Part shown: piece by piece, positions 6,674 through 15,460 of the stretch
Numbering within the stretch: position 1 is the first letter of the stretch
Layout of the letters: the number at the start of each line of letters is the position of its first letter
Source: Pseudomonadota bacterium
Lineage (GTDB): Bacteria; Pseudomonadota; Gammaproteobacteria; Burkholderiales; Rhodocyclaceae
Length of the DNA: 64,000 bases
Reading direction: 5' to 3'
Assembly (NCBI GenBank): GCA_018261895.1
Contig: JAGTRT010000025.1
Location: forward strand, 1 to 64,000
Made by a program: the position numbers and the translations under genes
The notes under the pieces: model-generated
The model's database searches: none
What the model was told of the DNA's origin: nothing
Seen by the model: only the letters and a program-made list of their open reading frames with translations

Positions 6674-8086
6674 TTAATTCTCCAGAACCCAGGTATCTTT
6701 GGTGCCGCCGCCCTGCGACGAATTGACGACCAGCGAGCCCTTGGTCAGGGCCACGCGGGTCAGGCCGCCGGGCACCATGTCGACGCACTTGCCCGAGGAC
6801 AGCACGAAGGGGCGCAGGTCAAGGTGGCGAGGGGCAATGCCCTCTTCGACGAAAGTCGGGCAGTTCGACAAGGCCAGCGTCGGCTGGGCGATGTAACCGT
6901 TCGGCTTGGCGATCAGCAACTGGCGGAAGTGCTCGATCTGTTCCTTGGTCGAGGCCGGTCCGACCAGCATGCCGTAACCGCCGGCACCGTGGACTTCCTT
7001 GACGACCAGTTCGGGCAGATGGTCGAGCACGTATTTCAGGTCGTCCGGCTTGCGGCACATGTAGGTCGGCACGTTGTTCAGCGTCGGTTCCTCGCCGAGG
7101 TAGAAGCGGATCATGTCCGGCACGTACGGGTAGATCGACTTGTCGTCAGCGACACCGGTCCCGATGGCGTTGGACAGCGTGACGTTGCCGGCCTGGTAGG
7201 CCTTCAGGATGCCAGGCACGCCGAGCGCGGAATCGGGGCGGAAAGCCAGCGGGTCGAGGAAGTCGTCATCGATGCGACGGTAGATGACATCGACGCGGCG
7301 CGGGCCCTGCGTCGTGCGCATGTAAACCACCTCGTCCTTGACGAAGAGATCGCGACCCTCGACCAGTTCGACCCCCATCTGCTGGGCGAGGAAGGTGTGT
7401 TCGAAATAGGCGCTGTTGTAGGCACCCGGGGTGAGGACGACGACGGTCGGGTTCGAGACGCCCTTCGGCGCGACGGCACGCAGCTTTTCAAGCAGCATGT
7501 CCGGGTAGTGCTGGACCGGAGCCACTTTGTGCTTGGCGAACAGTTCGGGGAAGAGGCGCATCATCATCTTGCGGTCTTCCAGCATGTACGAAACGCCCGA
7601 GGGCACGCGCAGGTTATCTTCGAGTACGTAGAACTCGCCTTCGCCGGCGCGGACGATATCAACCCCGGCAATGTGCGCGTAGATGTTGCCCGGCAGGTCG
7701 ACCCCCATCATTTCCGGGCGGAACTGGGCATTGTTGATGACCTGTTCGGCGGGGATCTTGCCGGCCTTGAGGATTTCCTGGTCGTGATAGACATCGTGCA
7801 GGAACATATTCAACGCCTTGACGCGCTGACGCAGGCCGGAGCGCAGTGCTTTCCACTCCGCCGACGGAATGATGCGCGGGATGATGTCGAAGGGAATCAG
7901 GCGCTCCTTGCCTGCTTCCTCGCCATAGACGGCAAAGGTGATGCCCACCCGGTGAAAGGCCAGATCGGCCTCGGCCCGCTTGCGGGCGATACGCTCGGCT
8001 GGCGTCGCCTTGAGCCATGAATCGTAACCCTGGTAATGAGTTCGGACGCCACCGTTGGCGTCCACCATTTCGTTATAGAAATTCAT
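6674..8086 (-). CDS. Circularly permuted type 2 ATP-grasp protein (DUF404/DUF407)
   Basis: 470 residues. The conserved opening FYNEMVDANGGVRTHY and internal VLEDNLRVPSGVSYMLEDR, RRIDDDFLDPLAFRPDS and KEVHGAGGYGMLVGP motifs identify the circularly permuted ATP-grasp family. Such enzymes are predicted to form amide or peptide bonds using ATP; the substrate is unknown. First gene of a two-gene operon with the alpha-E protein. The 200-nt region upstream (8087-8288) contains the thiolase terminator and presumably this operon's promoter; I could not pick out a convincing -35/-10. Confidence 0.9.
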   Translation of the reverse strand: MNFYNEMVDANGGVRTHYQGYDSWLKATPAERIARKRAEADLAFHRVGITFAVYGEEAGKERLIPFDIIPRIIPSAEWKALRSGLRQRVKALNMFLHDVYHDQEILKAGKIPAEQVINNAQFRPEMMGVDLPGNIYAHIAGVDIVRAGEGEFYVLEDNLRVPSGVSYMLEDRKMMMRLFPELFAKHKVAPVQHYPDMLLEKLRAVAPKGVSNPTVVVLTPGAYNSAYFEHTFLAQQMGVELVEGRDLFVKDEVVYMRTTQGPRRVDVIYRRIDDDFLDPLAFRPDSALGVPGILKAYQAGNVTLSNAIGTGVADDKSIYPYVPDMIRFYLGEEPTLNNVPTYMCRKPDDLKYVLDHLPELVVKEVHGAGGYGMLVGPASTKEQIEHFRQLLIAKPNGYIAQPTLALSNCPTFVEEGIAPRHLDLRPFVLSSGKCVDMVPGGLTRVALTKGSLVVNSSQGGGTKDTWVLEN

Positions 8087-8230
8087 ACTGGACTCGTCTC
8101 TGAGGATGCTCTCGGCGCTATTTCAGCAGGTTCCATGCCACGGGGCGAAATCGCACAAAATCAGTGAATTACGATTTCGCACCGCAAGGAGGCGCCCCAA
8201 TACAGTGCAGGCAATTTCAAACTGGTGCAA

Positions 8231-8264
8231 ATAAAAAAACCCACCGGATCGCTCCGGTGGGTTT
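8231..8264 (-). terminator. Rho-independent terminator of the thiolase gene
   Basis: AACCCACCGGA (8238-8248), loop TCGC, then TCCGGTGGGTT (8253-8263). The A-run at 8233-8239 gives a U-tract on the minus strand, directly after the thiolase stop. Confidence 0.85.
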
Positions 8265-8288
8265 CATTTCATGCGAGATGAGCTGTGC

Positions 8289-9470
8289 TTAGACGCGCTC
8301 GAAGATCACGGCAATGCCCTGACCACCACCGATACACATGGTGACGAGACAGTATTTGCCGCCGATGCGGTTCATTTCGTAGATCGCCTTGGTCGCGATG
8401 AAAGCACCGGAACAGCCGACCGGGTGGCCGAGGGCGATGGCGCCGCCGTTCGGGTTGGTCTTGGCCGGATCAAGACCGAGCACCTTGGAAACCGACAGTG
8501 CCTGAGCGGCAAAGGCTTCATTGGACTCGATGACATCCATCTGGTCCAGGGTCAGGCCGGCCTTCTTGAGGGCCAGCTTGGTTGCCGGGATCGGGCCTTC
8601 GCCCATGATGTCGTTCGGCACGCCGGCGACGGCGTAGGAAACCATGCGGGCAATCGGCTTCTGACCGGCAGCGGCGGCCTTGGCAGCGTCAGCCAGGACG
8701 AAGAAGGCGGCGCCGTCGTTGATACCGGAGGCATTGCCGGCGGTGACCGTACCGTCCTTCTTGAAAGCCGGCTTCATCTTGGCCAGCGATTCCATCGTGG
8801 TACCGCGCTTCAGGTGCTCGTCGGTATCGAACACGACATCGCCCTTCTTGGTCTGCTTGACGATCGGCAGGATCTGCGACTTGAAGTGGCCGGCGTCGAT
8901 GGCAGCGGCAGCGCGACGCTGCGACTCAACGGCGAAAGCGTCCTGGTCTTCACGGGAGAAGCCATGCTTGGCCGCCAGGTTTTCGGCAGTGATACCCATG
9001 TGGCCAACGCCAAACGGGTCGGTCAGCACGGCAACCATGGCGTCGATCGCCTTGGCATCGCCCATGCGGGCACCGGAACGCAGTGCCGGCATCAGGTAAG
9101 CAACCTTGGACATGACTTCGACGCCGCCGCCGATACCGTAGTCGCTATCACCCAGCAGGATGTTCTGGGCGGTGGTCACGATACCTTGCAGGCCGGAAGC
9201 GCACAGACGGGAGACCTGCATGGCGACGGAGTCCATCGGCAAGCCAGCCTGGATGGAAGCAACGCGGGAAACATACGCATAGCGGGAATCAACCGGCATC
9301 GTCGTACCGACGGTGACATAGTTGATTTGCGCGGGATCTACGTTCGAGCGGGCAATGGCTTCCTTCATCACGGTGCTGGCCAGATCGCAGGGATCCATGT
9401 CAGCCAAGGAACCACCGAAAGCGCCGATGGGGGAACGGACTGCGCTAAGAACGACTACATCTCTGCTCAT
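8289..9470 (-). CDS. Acetyl-CoA C-acyltransferase (beta-ketothiolase, BktB/PhaA-like)
   Basis: 393 residues, the standard thiolase length. The acylated nucleophile Cys is at residue 90 (SRLCASGLQ); the other active-site blocks are NEAFAAQ, GHPVGCSG and the C-terminal CIGGGQG with the second Cys. It catalyses reversible condensation or cleavage of 3-ketoacyl-CoA, feeding beta-oxidation or polyhydroxyalkanoate synthesis. It is closest in feel to BktB/PhaA biosynthetic thiolases, but the sequence alone does not settle direction or chain length. Good Shine-Dalgarno (AGGAG) before the ATG, and a strong terminator after it. The CobD-like gene lies immediately downstream of its start, upstream in transcription by 22 nt. 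Confidence 0.9.
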   Translation of the reverse strand: MSRDVVVLSAVRSPIGAFGGSLADMDPCDLASTVMKEAIARSNVDPAQINYVTVGTTMPVDSRYAYVSRVASIQAGLPMDSVAMQVSRLCASGLQGIVTTAQNILLGDSDYGIGGGVEVMSKVAYLMPALRSGARMGDAKAIDAMVAVLTDPFGVGHMGITAENLAAKHGFSREDQDAFAVESQRRAAAAIDAGHFKSQILPIVKQTKKGDVVFDTDEHLKRGTTMESLAKMKPAFKKDGTVTAGNASGINDGAAFFVLADAAKAAAAGQKPIARMVSYAVAGVPNDIMGEGPIPATKLALKKAGLTLDQMDVIESNEAFAAQALSVSKVLGLDPAKTNPNGGAIALGHPVGCSGAFIATKAIYEMNRIGGKYCLVTMCIGGGQGIAVIFERV

Positions 9471-9492
9471 GAAAATCTCCTGTAAGAATTAT

Positions 9493-10416
9493 TTAGCCCG
9501 CCAATGAGGCAAGCCCCAACAAAAACAGCAACAACATCCACAACACAGTAGCTCGCCAGACCAGGCCGACGGCACTCTGCATGAAATCCACGTCGGCCGG
9601 ATCACCCAGCCCCAGCTCGGCACGATCCGATACCTCGACGCCATCAACGACCGGCCTGCCCAGTTGTACCCCCAACGCGCCCGCACCCGCGGCAAGCACG
9701 ATGCCCAGATCGCGGTCCGGCCAGTGCGCAGGCTGCGTGCGCCAGCAATAGACCGCATCCTCGAAATCGCCAACGATGGCAAAGGCCGAGGCCGTAGCCC
9801 GCGACGGCAACCAGTCGATCATACCGAAAACCAGCCGGGAAAAAGCGGAAAAATCGGTTTGCTGCACGGGGTCTTCGGCACTCCAGCGCTCGCGGACAAT
9901 CATGGCGAGCCGGTAAAGTAGCGCGCCGGATGGCCCGGGCAGGACGACAAAGCAGAGTACGACGGCAAAGACGTGACGATGTGAGGCAGCCAGCGCCCCT
10001 TCGATGGACAGCCGGGCGATATCCTCGGAGCCAAGGCCGTAGGTCGAAATCCCCTGCCACTCGGCAAGCAGTTGGCGGGCCCGCTCAAGATCGCCCAGGC
10101 GGAGGGCCAGCTGAATTTCGGTGTAGTGGTGACTGAACTGGCGAAAGCCCATTGTCAGGTAAAGCACGCCGACGTTGAGCACCCAGCCGAAGACCGGATT
10201 CAGGGAATAGAGGACGCCGTAGGCAATGGCGACCAGCACCACCGGCGCGAGGACGGCGACGCACCAGGCCAGGACGCCGTGCCGGTAGGCCCCGGCATTG
10301 AAGCGCGACTCGATGTAATCCGCCCAGGCGCCGACAGGGTCGGCGACGATGCGACGGTAATCAAGAGGTTGCAGTTGCTCGAGGAGGAAGACTGCGATGA
10401 GCGAAAGAAGACTCAT
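9493..10416 (-). CDS. CobD/CbiB-family membrane protein
   Basis: 307 residues with several hydrophobic segments (about 40-75, 85-100, 150-175 and a C-terminal one at 285-305). Features such as LQPLDYRR, FRQFSHHYTEI and a SRATASAFAIVGDFEDAVYCWR block are those of the betaproteobacterial CobD/CbiB-like family. True CbiB attaches aminopropanol in cobalamin assembly; these paralogues lie outside cob clusters and their role is unproven. No other cobalamin genes are in this window, although the regulator at 4720-5625 would need adenosylcobalamin. Probably the first gene of a transcript reading into the thiolase. Confidence 0.75.
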   Translation of the reverse strand: MSLLSLIAVFLLEQLQPLDYRRIVADPVGAWADYIESRFNAGAYRHGVLAWCVAVLAPVVLVAIAYGVLYSLNPVFGWVLNVGVLYLTMGFRQFSHHYTEIQLALRLGDLERARQLLAEWQGISTYGLGSEDIARLSIEGALAASHRHVFAVVLCFVVLPGPSGALLYRLAMIVRERWSAEDPVQQTDFSAFSRLVFGMIDWLPSRATASAFAIVGDFEDAVYCWRTQPAHWPDRDLGIVLAAGAGALGVQLGRPVVDGVEVSDRAELGLGDPADVDFMQSAVGLVWRATVLWMLLLFLLGLASLAG

Positions 10417-10480
10417 GGGGTGCCGATGATTGCCGTATTCGGCTTATTTTCATGGTTTAAAGTGCCACGATACCACAAGC

Positions 10481-11077
10481 TCAGGAACCGTGGAGAAGCC
10501 CGAGGCGCTCGCTGAGCGAACGGATCATGCCGGCGGTCGCGCCCCAGATGAAATAGTCGCCATAGGGCATGGCAAAGTACTGGCGAAGCGCCCCCCGGTA
10601 ATGCAGGGCATGCTGCTGGTGATTGGCCGGATCGAGAAGGAAGGCGAGCGGGACTTCGAAGACTTCGGCGACCTCGAAGGGATCGGGCTGAAGGTCGAAC
10701 GGGGGCTGCACGAGCGCGACGACAGGCGTGACCCGGAAGCCGGTCCCGGTCCGGTATTCGGGAAGAAAGCCGAGGATGTCGATCCGTTCGCGCGACAGGC
10801 CGATTTCTTCCTCGGTCTCGCGCAAGGCCGTGTGCGATGGCGAAAGATCCTCCGCCTCGACCCGCCCGCCGGGAAAACTGATCTGCCCGGCGTGGTCCCT
10901 GAGATGGGCCGTGCGCTGGGTGAGCAGGACAGTATGGCCGTCATCGCGCAAAACGATGGGAAACAGGACGGCGGCCGGCGTCAGCGGCTGCTCCTCTGCC
11001 CCATCTTCCTGCACAAAATGCCCGGTCAGCGGCTCGGGCAGGAGGCTGGCCCGCAGGCGCTCCAGATCAACCGTCAT
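10481..11077 (-). CDS. NUDIX CoA pyrophosphatase (NudL-like)
   Basis: 198 residues. The NUDIX region around residues 50-95 reads LLTQRTAHLRDHAGQISFPGG then ALRETEEEIGL. This is the extended UPF0035 signature that marks coenzyme-A diphosphatases. These enzymes hydrolyse CoA and its derivatives to 4'-phosphopantetheine products plus adenosine 3',5'-bisphosphate, for CoA housekeeping. The start ATG overlaps the stop of the small upstream gene by 4 nt (ATGA). Confidence 0.88.
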   Translation of the reverse strand: MTVDLERLRASLLPEPLTGHFVQEDGAEEQPLTPAAVLFPIVLRDDGHTVLLTQRTAHLRDHAGQISFPGGRVEAEDLSPSHTALRETEEEIGLSRERIDILGFLPEYRTGTGFRVTPVVALVQPPFDLQPDPFEVAEVFEVPLAFLLDPANHQQHALHYRGALRQYFAMPYGDYFIWGATAGMIRSLSERLGLLHGS

Positions 11078-11331
11078 GCCGATGGAGAATCTTCCTCGAT
11101 TTCAGCGTTGACCGCAGCCAGCGCATCCTGCAGTGTTTCTTCGGTCAGATCGTTGATGGTGGTTGATACCAGATCGGCCGACTCGACTGCGCTGACCGGC
11201 AAGCGCTTGCTGTCCAGGCTGGCGATCATGACCGCGGCAGCCCCTGCCACGCGCAACAATGCCTGCCGCTCGCCCATCAGCATTTCCAACTCATTGCGCA
11301 AAAGCGCGATTTCCTGATCTCGTTGCGGCAT
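11074..11331 (-). CDS. Small hypothetical protein (85 aa)
   Basis: I do not recognise the family. The first 25 residues are predicted coiled coil (QRDQEIALLRNELEML), followed by a mildly hydrophobic Ala-rich stretch (RVAGAAAVMIASL) and an acidic C-terminus. It overlaps the NUDIX gene by 4 nt (ATGA) and lies 9 nt after the protease gene's predicted upstream neighbour boundary at 11341, so it is cotranscribed. Kept because of tight coupling and good codon usage; function unknown. Confidence 0.65.
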   Translation of the reverse strand: MPQRDQEIALLRNELEMLMGERQALLRVAGAAAVMIASLDSKRLPVSAVESADLVSTTINDLTEETLQDALAAVNAEIEEDSPSA

Positions 11332-11340
11332 TTCTCTCTC

Positions 11341-11967
11341 CTAGAATCTTTTTTTCAGTGTCATGGTACTGCCATCGCGCTGCATTTCCATGCGATTGAG
11401 GAAACTCATGCCGAGCAGCGCAATCGGCATTTCGTTCTGATGAATCAGTGCATCGACGTTGTGCATCGTCACATCACCGATCCGCACGGTATCGATCTTC
11501 ACCTTGCTGACCACGACCTGGCCGTTAGCCGTATTGGAAAGGGCTTTTTCGCCGCGGTTGAAATCGAGGCCGACACGCCGGGCGTCAGAAGCGCCCAGCG
11601 AAATCATGCTGGCACCGGTATCGACCAGAAAGCGGACCGAGGTACCGTTGAGGGTACCCGTCGTGAAGAAATGCCCTTGGGCATCGGCCGTCATGATGAT
11701 CCTGCCCGAGCCATCCCCGCCAGAAACGCCGACGGCATGCTGACCAACGCGCAGCGGGCGTTTCTTGCCACCGATCTCGATCATCACCTGGTCATCCTGA
11801 ATGGACAGCAGCTTGACGCCATCGACCGTTTTGCCAATCGGCACGGCCTGCGGCTCGCTGCCGTTGATCATGAGCATGGCCTTGCTGCCCATGATGCCGG
11901 CAAGCCCGACTTCCTGCGCCATGGCTGCGGCAGGCAATAGTGCGAGCAGCGTAAAATACCGATACAT
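11341..11967 (-). CDS. Retropepsin-like aspartic protease, secreted
   Basis: 208 residues. N-terminal signal peptide (YFTLLALLPAAAMAQ, cleavage near residue 18). The catalytic motif FLVDTGASMISL is near residue 125, and a C-terminal ALLGMSFLNRM block matches the clan AA aspartic protease family common in proteobacteria. Such proteins act as dimers in the periplasm with poorly known substrates. The N-terminal half (VGLAGIMGSKAMLMINGS) is the usual accessory domain. ATG at 11967 is chosen because it opens the signal peptide; the divergent amidotransferase starts only 22 nt away, so the promoters must overlap the coding ends. Confidence 0.85.
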   Translation of the reverse strand: MYRYFTLLALLPAAAMAQEVGLAGIMGSKAMLMINGSEPQAVPIGKTVDGVKLLSIQDDQVMIEIGGKKRPLRVGQHAVGVSGGDGSGRIIMTADAQGHFFTTGTLNGTSVRFLVDTGASMISLGASDARRVGLDFNRGEKALSNTANGQVVVSKVKIDTVRIGDVTMHNVDALIHQNEMPIALLGMSFLNRMEMQRDGSTMTLKKRF

Positions 11968-11989
11968 TTTCCGGGATACCCTTGCCGCC

Positions 11990-12703
11990 ATGCTACCTGT
12001 TGCCATCTTTCGCCACTCCCCGACTGAAGGTCCGGGATATTTTGCCATATTCCTTGAGCAGCACGGCATTCCATGGAAATTGATCGCCATTGACGAAGGC
12101 GAAACCGTGCCGGAATTGGCCGATGGCTTTTCAGGCCTGTGCTTCATGGGCGGACCGATGAGCGTCAATGATCCGCTGCCGTGGATCGAACCGGTTTGCG
12201 CTCTGATTCGCGATGCGGTGGCGAAAAACCTTCCGGTCATCGGGCATTGCCTGGGCGGCCAACTGATGAGCAAGGCGCTGGGCGGACAAGTCACGCGCAA
12301 CCCGGTCAAGGAAATCGGCTGGAGCCAGGCGGGCGGCGAAGATTCGGCCATTGCCAAAAACTGGCTCGGGCCGTTTGCCGGTCGTCCCGGCACCATCTTC
12401 CAGTGGCATGGCGAGACGTTCAGCATTCCGTCCGGCGCCACACGCCTGCTGGCCAACGGTTATTGCGCCAACCAGATGTTCGTGCTCGGCCCCCACCTGG
12501 GCATGCAGTGCCATGTCGAAATGACGCCGGAAATGATCGCCACCTGGTGCGAGCAATGGGCCGATGAAGCGCTGTCGGTAGCCGACCAGCCCAGCGCGCA
12601 GACACCGGAAACCATGCTGGGCGAGATTACCGAGAAGCTGCCGGTCATGCGCCAACTCTCAGAACAACTTTACTCGGTCTGGATCAGGAACCTGGTGCGC
12701 TAA
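11990..12703 (+). CDS. Class I glutamine amidotransferase-like protein
   Basis: 237 residues. Class I amidotransferase fold with nucleophile elbow VIGHCLGGQ (Cys near residue 85), QWHGETF in the middle, and HVEMTPEM providing the His-x-Glu of the triad. It resembles the stand-alone GMP-synthase-like amidotransferases (YfeJ/GuaA-N type) that lack a fused synthase domain. Substrate unknown; members probably hydrolyse glutamine or gamma-glutamyl compounds. ATG at 11990 opens the conserved LPVAIFRHSP strand. Divergent from the aspartic protease gene. Confidence 0.82.
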   Translation: MLPVAIFRHSPTEGPGYFAIFLEQHGIPWKLIAIDEGETVPELADGFSGLCFMGGPMSVNDPLPWIEPVCALIRDAVAKNLPVIGHCLGGQLMSKALGGQVTRNPVKEIGWSQAGGEDSAIAKNWLGPFAGRPGTIFQWHGETFSIPSGATRLLANGYCANQMFVLGPHLGMQCHVEMTPEMIATWCEQWADEALSVADQPSAQTPETMLGEITEKLPVMRQLSEQLYSVWIRNLVR

Positions 12704-12728
12704 ATGAAACATGCAGCTCGCGCTGCCC

Positions 12729-12770
12729 GATTTCGATTTTGGCCGTTTTTTCCGGTTGACCGTCGAATCG
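12729..12770 (+). repeat. 39-bp interspersed repeat, copy 3
   Basis: ATTTCGATTTTGGCC, T-run, CCGGTTGACCGTCGAATC; near-perfect consensus. Sits in the 70-nt gap between the convergent amidotransferase and yajQ genes, ending 4 nt from the yajQ stop. Confidence 0.9.
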
Positions 12771-12773
12771 CGA

Positions 12774-13268
12774 TCAGTCGCGGAAATTGCCGTATTTAAT
12801 CGGAAAATCGGTGATGGCCTTGGTGATGGTCGCGATGCAGGCCTGCAGATCGTCGCGCTTGGCGCCCTGGACACGCACGGTATCGCCCTGGATCGAGGCC
12901 TGAACCTTGAGTTTGCCGTCCTTGATGAGCTTGACGATCTTCTTGGCCAGATCGCTGTCGATGCCGTCCTTGACCTTCATCTCCTGCTTCACCTTGTTGC
13001 CGGAAACGCTGATCACCTTCTGGTGATCGAGGCGCTTGACGCTTTCCTTTTCCTTCTTTTCCATGGCCGGGAACAGCAGGTCCTTGATCTGGTCGAGCTG
13101 GAAATCGGAATCGCCCCACAGGGTGATGACCTTGTCCTTCTCGTTCAGTTCGACCTTGGCGCTGGTGCCCTTGAAGTCATAACGATTGTCGATCTGACGC
13201 GACGTCACGTCGATGGCGTTCTTCAACGCCACCATGTCCGCTTCGGAGGTGAAGTCAAAGCTCGGCAT
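12774..13268 (-). CDS. yajQ: YajQ-family nucleotide-binding protein
   Basis: 164 residues, the normal length for YajQ. Opens with PSFDFTSEADMVALKNA and contains YDFKGTSAKVEL and VQGAKRDDLQACIA, all family-diagnostic. Members bind cyclic di-GMP or other nucleotides and can act as transcriptional co-factors in Xanthomonas and Pseudomonas. ATG at 13268 is preceded by an AGGAG-type site. The 120-nt upstream gap holds a hairpin with a U-tract that reads on the plus strand. Confidence 0.92.
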   Translation of the reverse strand: MPSFDFTSEADMVALKNAIDVTSRQIDNRYDFKGTSAKVELNEKDKVITLWGDSDFQLDQIKDLLFPAMEKKEKESVKRLDHQKVISVSGNKVKQEMKVKDGIDSDLAKKIVKLIKDGKLKVQASIQGDTVRVQGAKRDDLQACIATITKAITDFPIKYGNFRD

Positions 13269-13361
13269 GGAATACTCCTGGATAAAAAGTCCGGCGCGCT
13301 GGCCGTGCAAGGCGCTTGCCCGAAGACAGTACAAAGCGGTACGGCAAGGGCAAGCAACGCC

Positions 13362-13385
13362 GCCCGGCGAAGTGCCGGGCTTTTT
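13362..13385 (+). terminator. Hairpin with plus-strand U-tract
   Basis: GCCCGGC (13362-13368), loop GAAGT, GCCGGGC (13374-13380), then TTTTT. As an intrinsic terminator it points along the plus strand although both flanking genes are on the minus strand. Confidence 0.6.
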
Positions 13386-13390
13386 CCTGA

Positions 13391-13702
13391 TCAGCCGAAG
13401 TGGCAGACGTAGTGATAGGGCTCGTCGCAGGCAATCTCAAAGCTGGAATTGCCCGGCACGTTGAACGACTGGCCGTCGCCATAGGTCTTCCACTCCGCCT
13501 CGCCCTTGAGCTTGACGCGGCAGGAACCGCCGACGCCTTCCATGATTTCCGGCGCGCCGGTATTGAAGGTCAGGCTTGACGGCATGATCACGCCCACCGT
13601 CTTCTTCGTGCCGTCGGCCAGCACGACCGTGTGGCTCACGCACTTGCCATCGAAATAAACATTGGCCTTCTTGACCACTGAAACGTTGTCGTATTGCGAC
13701 AT
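13391..13702 (-). CDS. ppnP: Pyrimidine/purine nucleoside phosphorylase
   Basis: 103 residues, a single cupin barrel. [19 protein letters not shown] and a middle [22 protein letters not shown] block match PpnP (formerly DUF1255/YaiE). The enzyme phosphorolyses a wide range of nucleosides to free base and ribose-1-phosphate for salvage. Its ATG follows directly after the stop of the DUF2788 gene with no gap, so the two share an mRNA. Confidence 0.9.
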   Translation of the reverse strand: MSQYDNVSVVKKANVYFDGKCVSHTVVLADGTKKTVGVIMPSSLTFNTGAPEIMEGVGGSCRVKLKGEAEWKTYGDGQSFNVPGNSSFEIACDEPYHYVCHFG

Positions 13703-13927
13703 CTACATTCCCCAGATTTTTTGAATGACGGACTTGGCTATAAAGCCGACCATGCCGAACGCCAGCACGAAGAAGAGGACGAACGTCCCCGTCTTGCCGG
13801 CCTTCGACTTGTAGGCAATCTCGCCAATGATGAACAGCATGTAAAGGATGAAAGCGCCGACGCCCCAGGTCGAGAAAAAATCCGCGATCTGTTCCTCGTT
13901 CAGGCCGAATACGGTGCCCTCGCCCAT
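13703..13927 (-). CDS. DUF2788 small membrane protein
   Basis: 74 residues with two hydrophobic helices (about 22-38 and 48-66) joined by a short basic loop (YKSKAGKTG). The pattern matches the DUF2788 family of small inner-membrane proteins, of unknown function. It sits between argG and ppnP with 3 nt and 0 nt spacing and so is probably part of a transcript running from the arginine genes. Confidence 0.75.
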   Translation of the reverse strand: MGEGTVFGLNEEQIADFFSTWGVGAFILYMLFIIGEIAYKSKAGKTGTFVLFFVLAFGMVGFIAKSVIQKIWGM

Positions 13928-13930
13928 CGA

Positions 13931-15427
13931 TTAAGCCTTCTTCTTCGACGCCGGCTTCTTGGTCGCCGGCTTGGCAGCCTTCGCCGGTGCCTTCTTCACA
14001 GCGGCCTTCGGTGCGGCGGCCTTGGCGGCAACCTTCTTCTCAACCGGTTTAGCCACAGGCTTTGCAGCGGTCTTGGTCACGGCCTTGACGACAGCCTTGG
14101 CGACCGGCTTGGCAACAACCTTGGCCACGACCTTGGCAGCAGGCGCCTTCTTCACGACGGCCTTCTTCTCGGCAGGCTTCTTGGCTGCAGCCGGCTTGCC
14201 GGCTTTTTTCGCAGCCAGGTTGGCCGCGATACGCATGCGCAGCGCATTCAGCTTGATGAACCCGCCAGCGTCACGCTGATCGTAGGCGCCCGCGTCGTCC
14301 TCGAAGGTTGCGATGGTCGAGTCGAAGAGCGAATCGGTCTTCGAATCGCGACCGACGACAATGACGTTGCCCTTGTAAAGCTTCAGGCGGACCGTACCGT
14401 TGACCGTCTGCTGCGTATGGTCGATCAGCACCTGCAACGCCTTGCGCTCCGGGCTCCACCAGTAGCCGTTGTAAACCAGGCTGGCGTAACGCGGCATCAG
14501 GTCGTCCTTGAGGTGGGCGACTTCGCGGTCCAGCGTCACCGACTCGATGGCGCGGTGGGCGCGCAACAGGATCGTTCCGCCCGGGGTTTCATAGCAGCCG
14601 CGCGACTTCATGCCGACGTACCGGTTCTCGACCAGGTCGAGGCGGCCGATACCGTGCTTGCCACCCATCTCGTTGAGCAGGGCCAGCACTTCATGCGCCT
14701 TCAATTTCTTGCCATTGACCGCGACGACATCGCCCTTGGCGAATTCGAGGTCGAGGTACTCGGCCTTGTTCGGTGCCTTTTCCGGCGACACCGTCCAGCG
14801 CCACATCGACTCTTCGGCTTCGGCAGCCGGATCTTCGAGGTGACGACCTTCGTAGGAAATGTGCAACAGGTTGGCGTCCATCGAATACGGGGAGCCGCCC
14901 TTCTTGTGCTTCATGTCGATTTCGATGCCGTGCTTCTCGGCGTAAGCCATCAGCTTCTCGCGCGACATCAGGTCCCATTCGCGCCACGGCGCGATGACCT
15001 TGATGCCCGGCTTCAGCGCATAGGCACCCAGCTCGAAACGAACCTGGTCATTGCCCTTGCCGGTCGCGCCATGACAGATGGCATCGGCACCGGTTTCATT
15101 GACGATCTCGATCAGGCGCTTGGCGATCAGCGGACGGGCGATCGAAGTGCCTAGCAGGTACTCGCCTTCATAAACGGTATTGGCGCGGAACATCGGGAAA
15201 ACGAAGTCGCGGACAAACTCCTCGCGCACATCGTCGATGTAGATGTTCTTGGGCTTGATGCCAGCCTTCAACGCCTTGGTGCGCGCCGGCTCCAGTTCTT
15301 CGCCCTGGCCCAGGTCGGCCGTGAAGGTGACCACTTCGCACTTGTAAACATCCTGCAGCCATTTCAAGATGACCGAGGTATCCAGACCGCCCGAATAGGC
15401 CAGCACAACCTTCTTGATGTCGCTCAT
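13931..15427 (-). CDS. argG: Argininosuccinate synthase with Lys/Ala-rich C-terminal tail
   Basis: 498 residues. Residues 1 to about 404 are a normal type-1 argininosuccinate synthase: the ATP-binding AYSGGLDTS at 10-18, [13 protein letters not shown], and the C-terminal LNALRMRI helix. It joins citrulline and aspartate at the cost of ATP. After about residue 404 the reading frame continues for about 94 residues of almost only Lys, Ala, Pro and Val (repeated AKPVAK/KKAPAK units), resembling a histone-H1-like or AlgP-type nucleic-acid-binding tail (about 13931-14215). Ordinary ArgG proteins end near residue 400-410. The tail is in frame with no stop, so this is a real extension of the predicted protein. 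Third gene of argD-argF-argG. Confidence 0.93.
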   Translation of the reverse strand: MSDIKKVVLAYSGGLDTSVILKWLQDVYKCEVVTFTADLGQGEELEPARTKALKAGIKPKNIYIDDVREEFVRDFVFPMFRANTVYEGEYLLGTSIARPLIAKRLIEIVNETGADAICHGATGKGNDQVRFELGAYALKPGIKVIAPWREWDLMSREKLMAYAEKHGIEIDMKHKKGGSPYSMDANLLHISYEGRHLEDPAAEAEESMWRWTVSPEKAPNKAEYLDLEFAKGDVVAVNGKKLKAHEVLALLNEMGGKHGIGRLDLVENRYVGMKSRGCYETPGGTILLRAHRAIESVTLDREVAHLKDDLMPRYASLVYNGYWWSPERKALQVLIDHTQQTVNGTVRLKLYKGNVIVVGRDSKTDSLFDSTIATFEDDAGAYDQRDAGGFIKLNALRMRIAANLAAKKAGKPAAAKKPAEKKAVVKKAPAAKVVAKVVAKPVAKAVVKAVTKTAAKPVAKPVEKKVAAKAAAPKAAVKKAPAKAAKPATKKPASKKKA

Positions 15428-15460
15428 TTCCGTTCCCTATTTTTCGTTAAACCCTGCCGT

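Noticed and set aside
13931-14215. ArgG tail as a frameshift artefact
   Set aside because: The tail is in the same frame as the core with consistent AAG/GCC-type codon use, and a shifted frame would not give such a regular Lys/Ala/Pro sequence.
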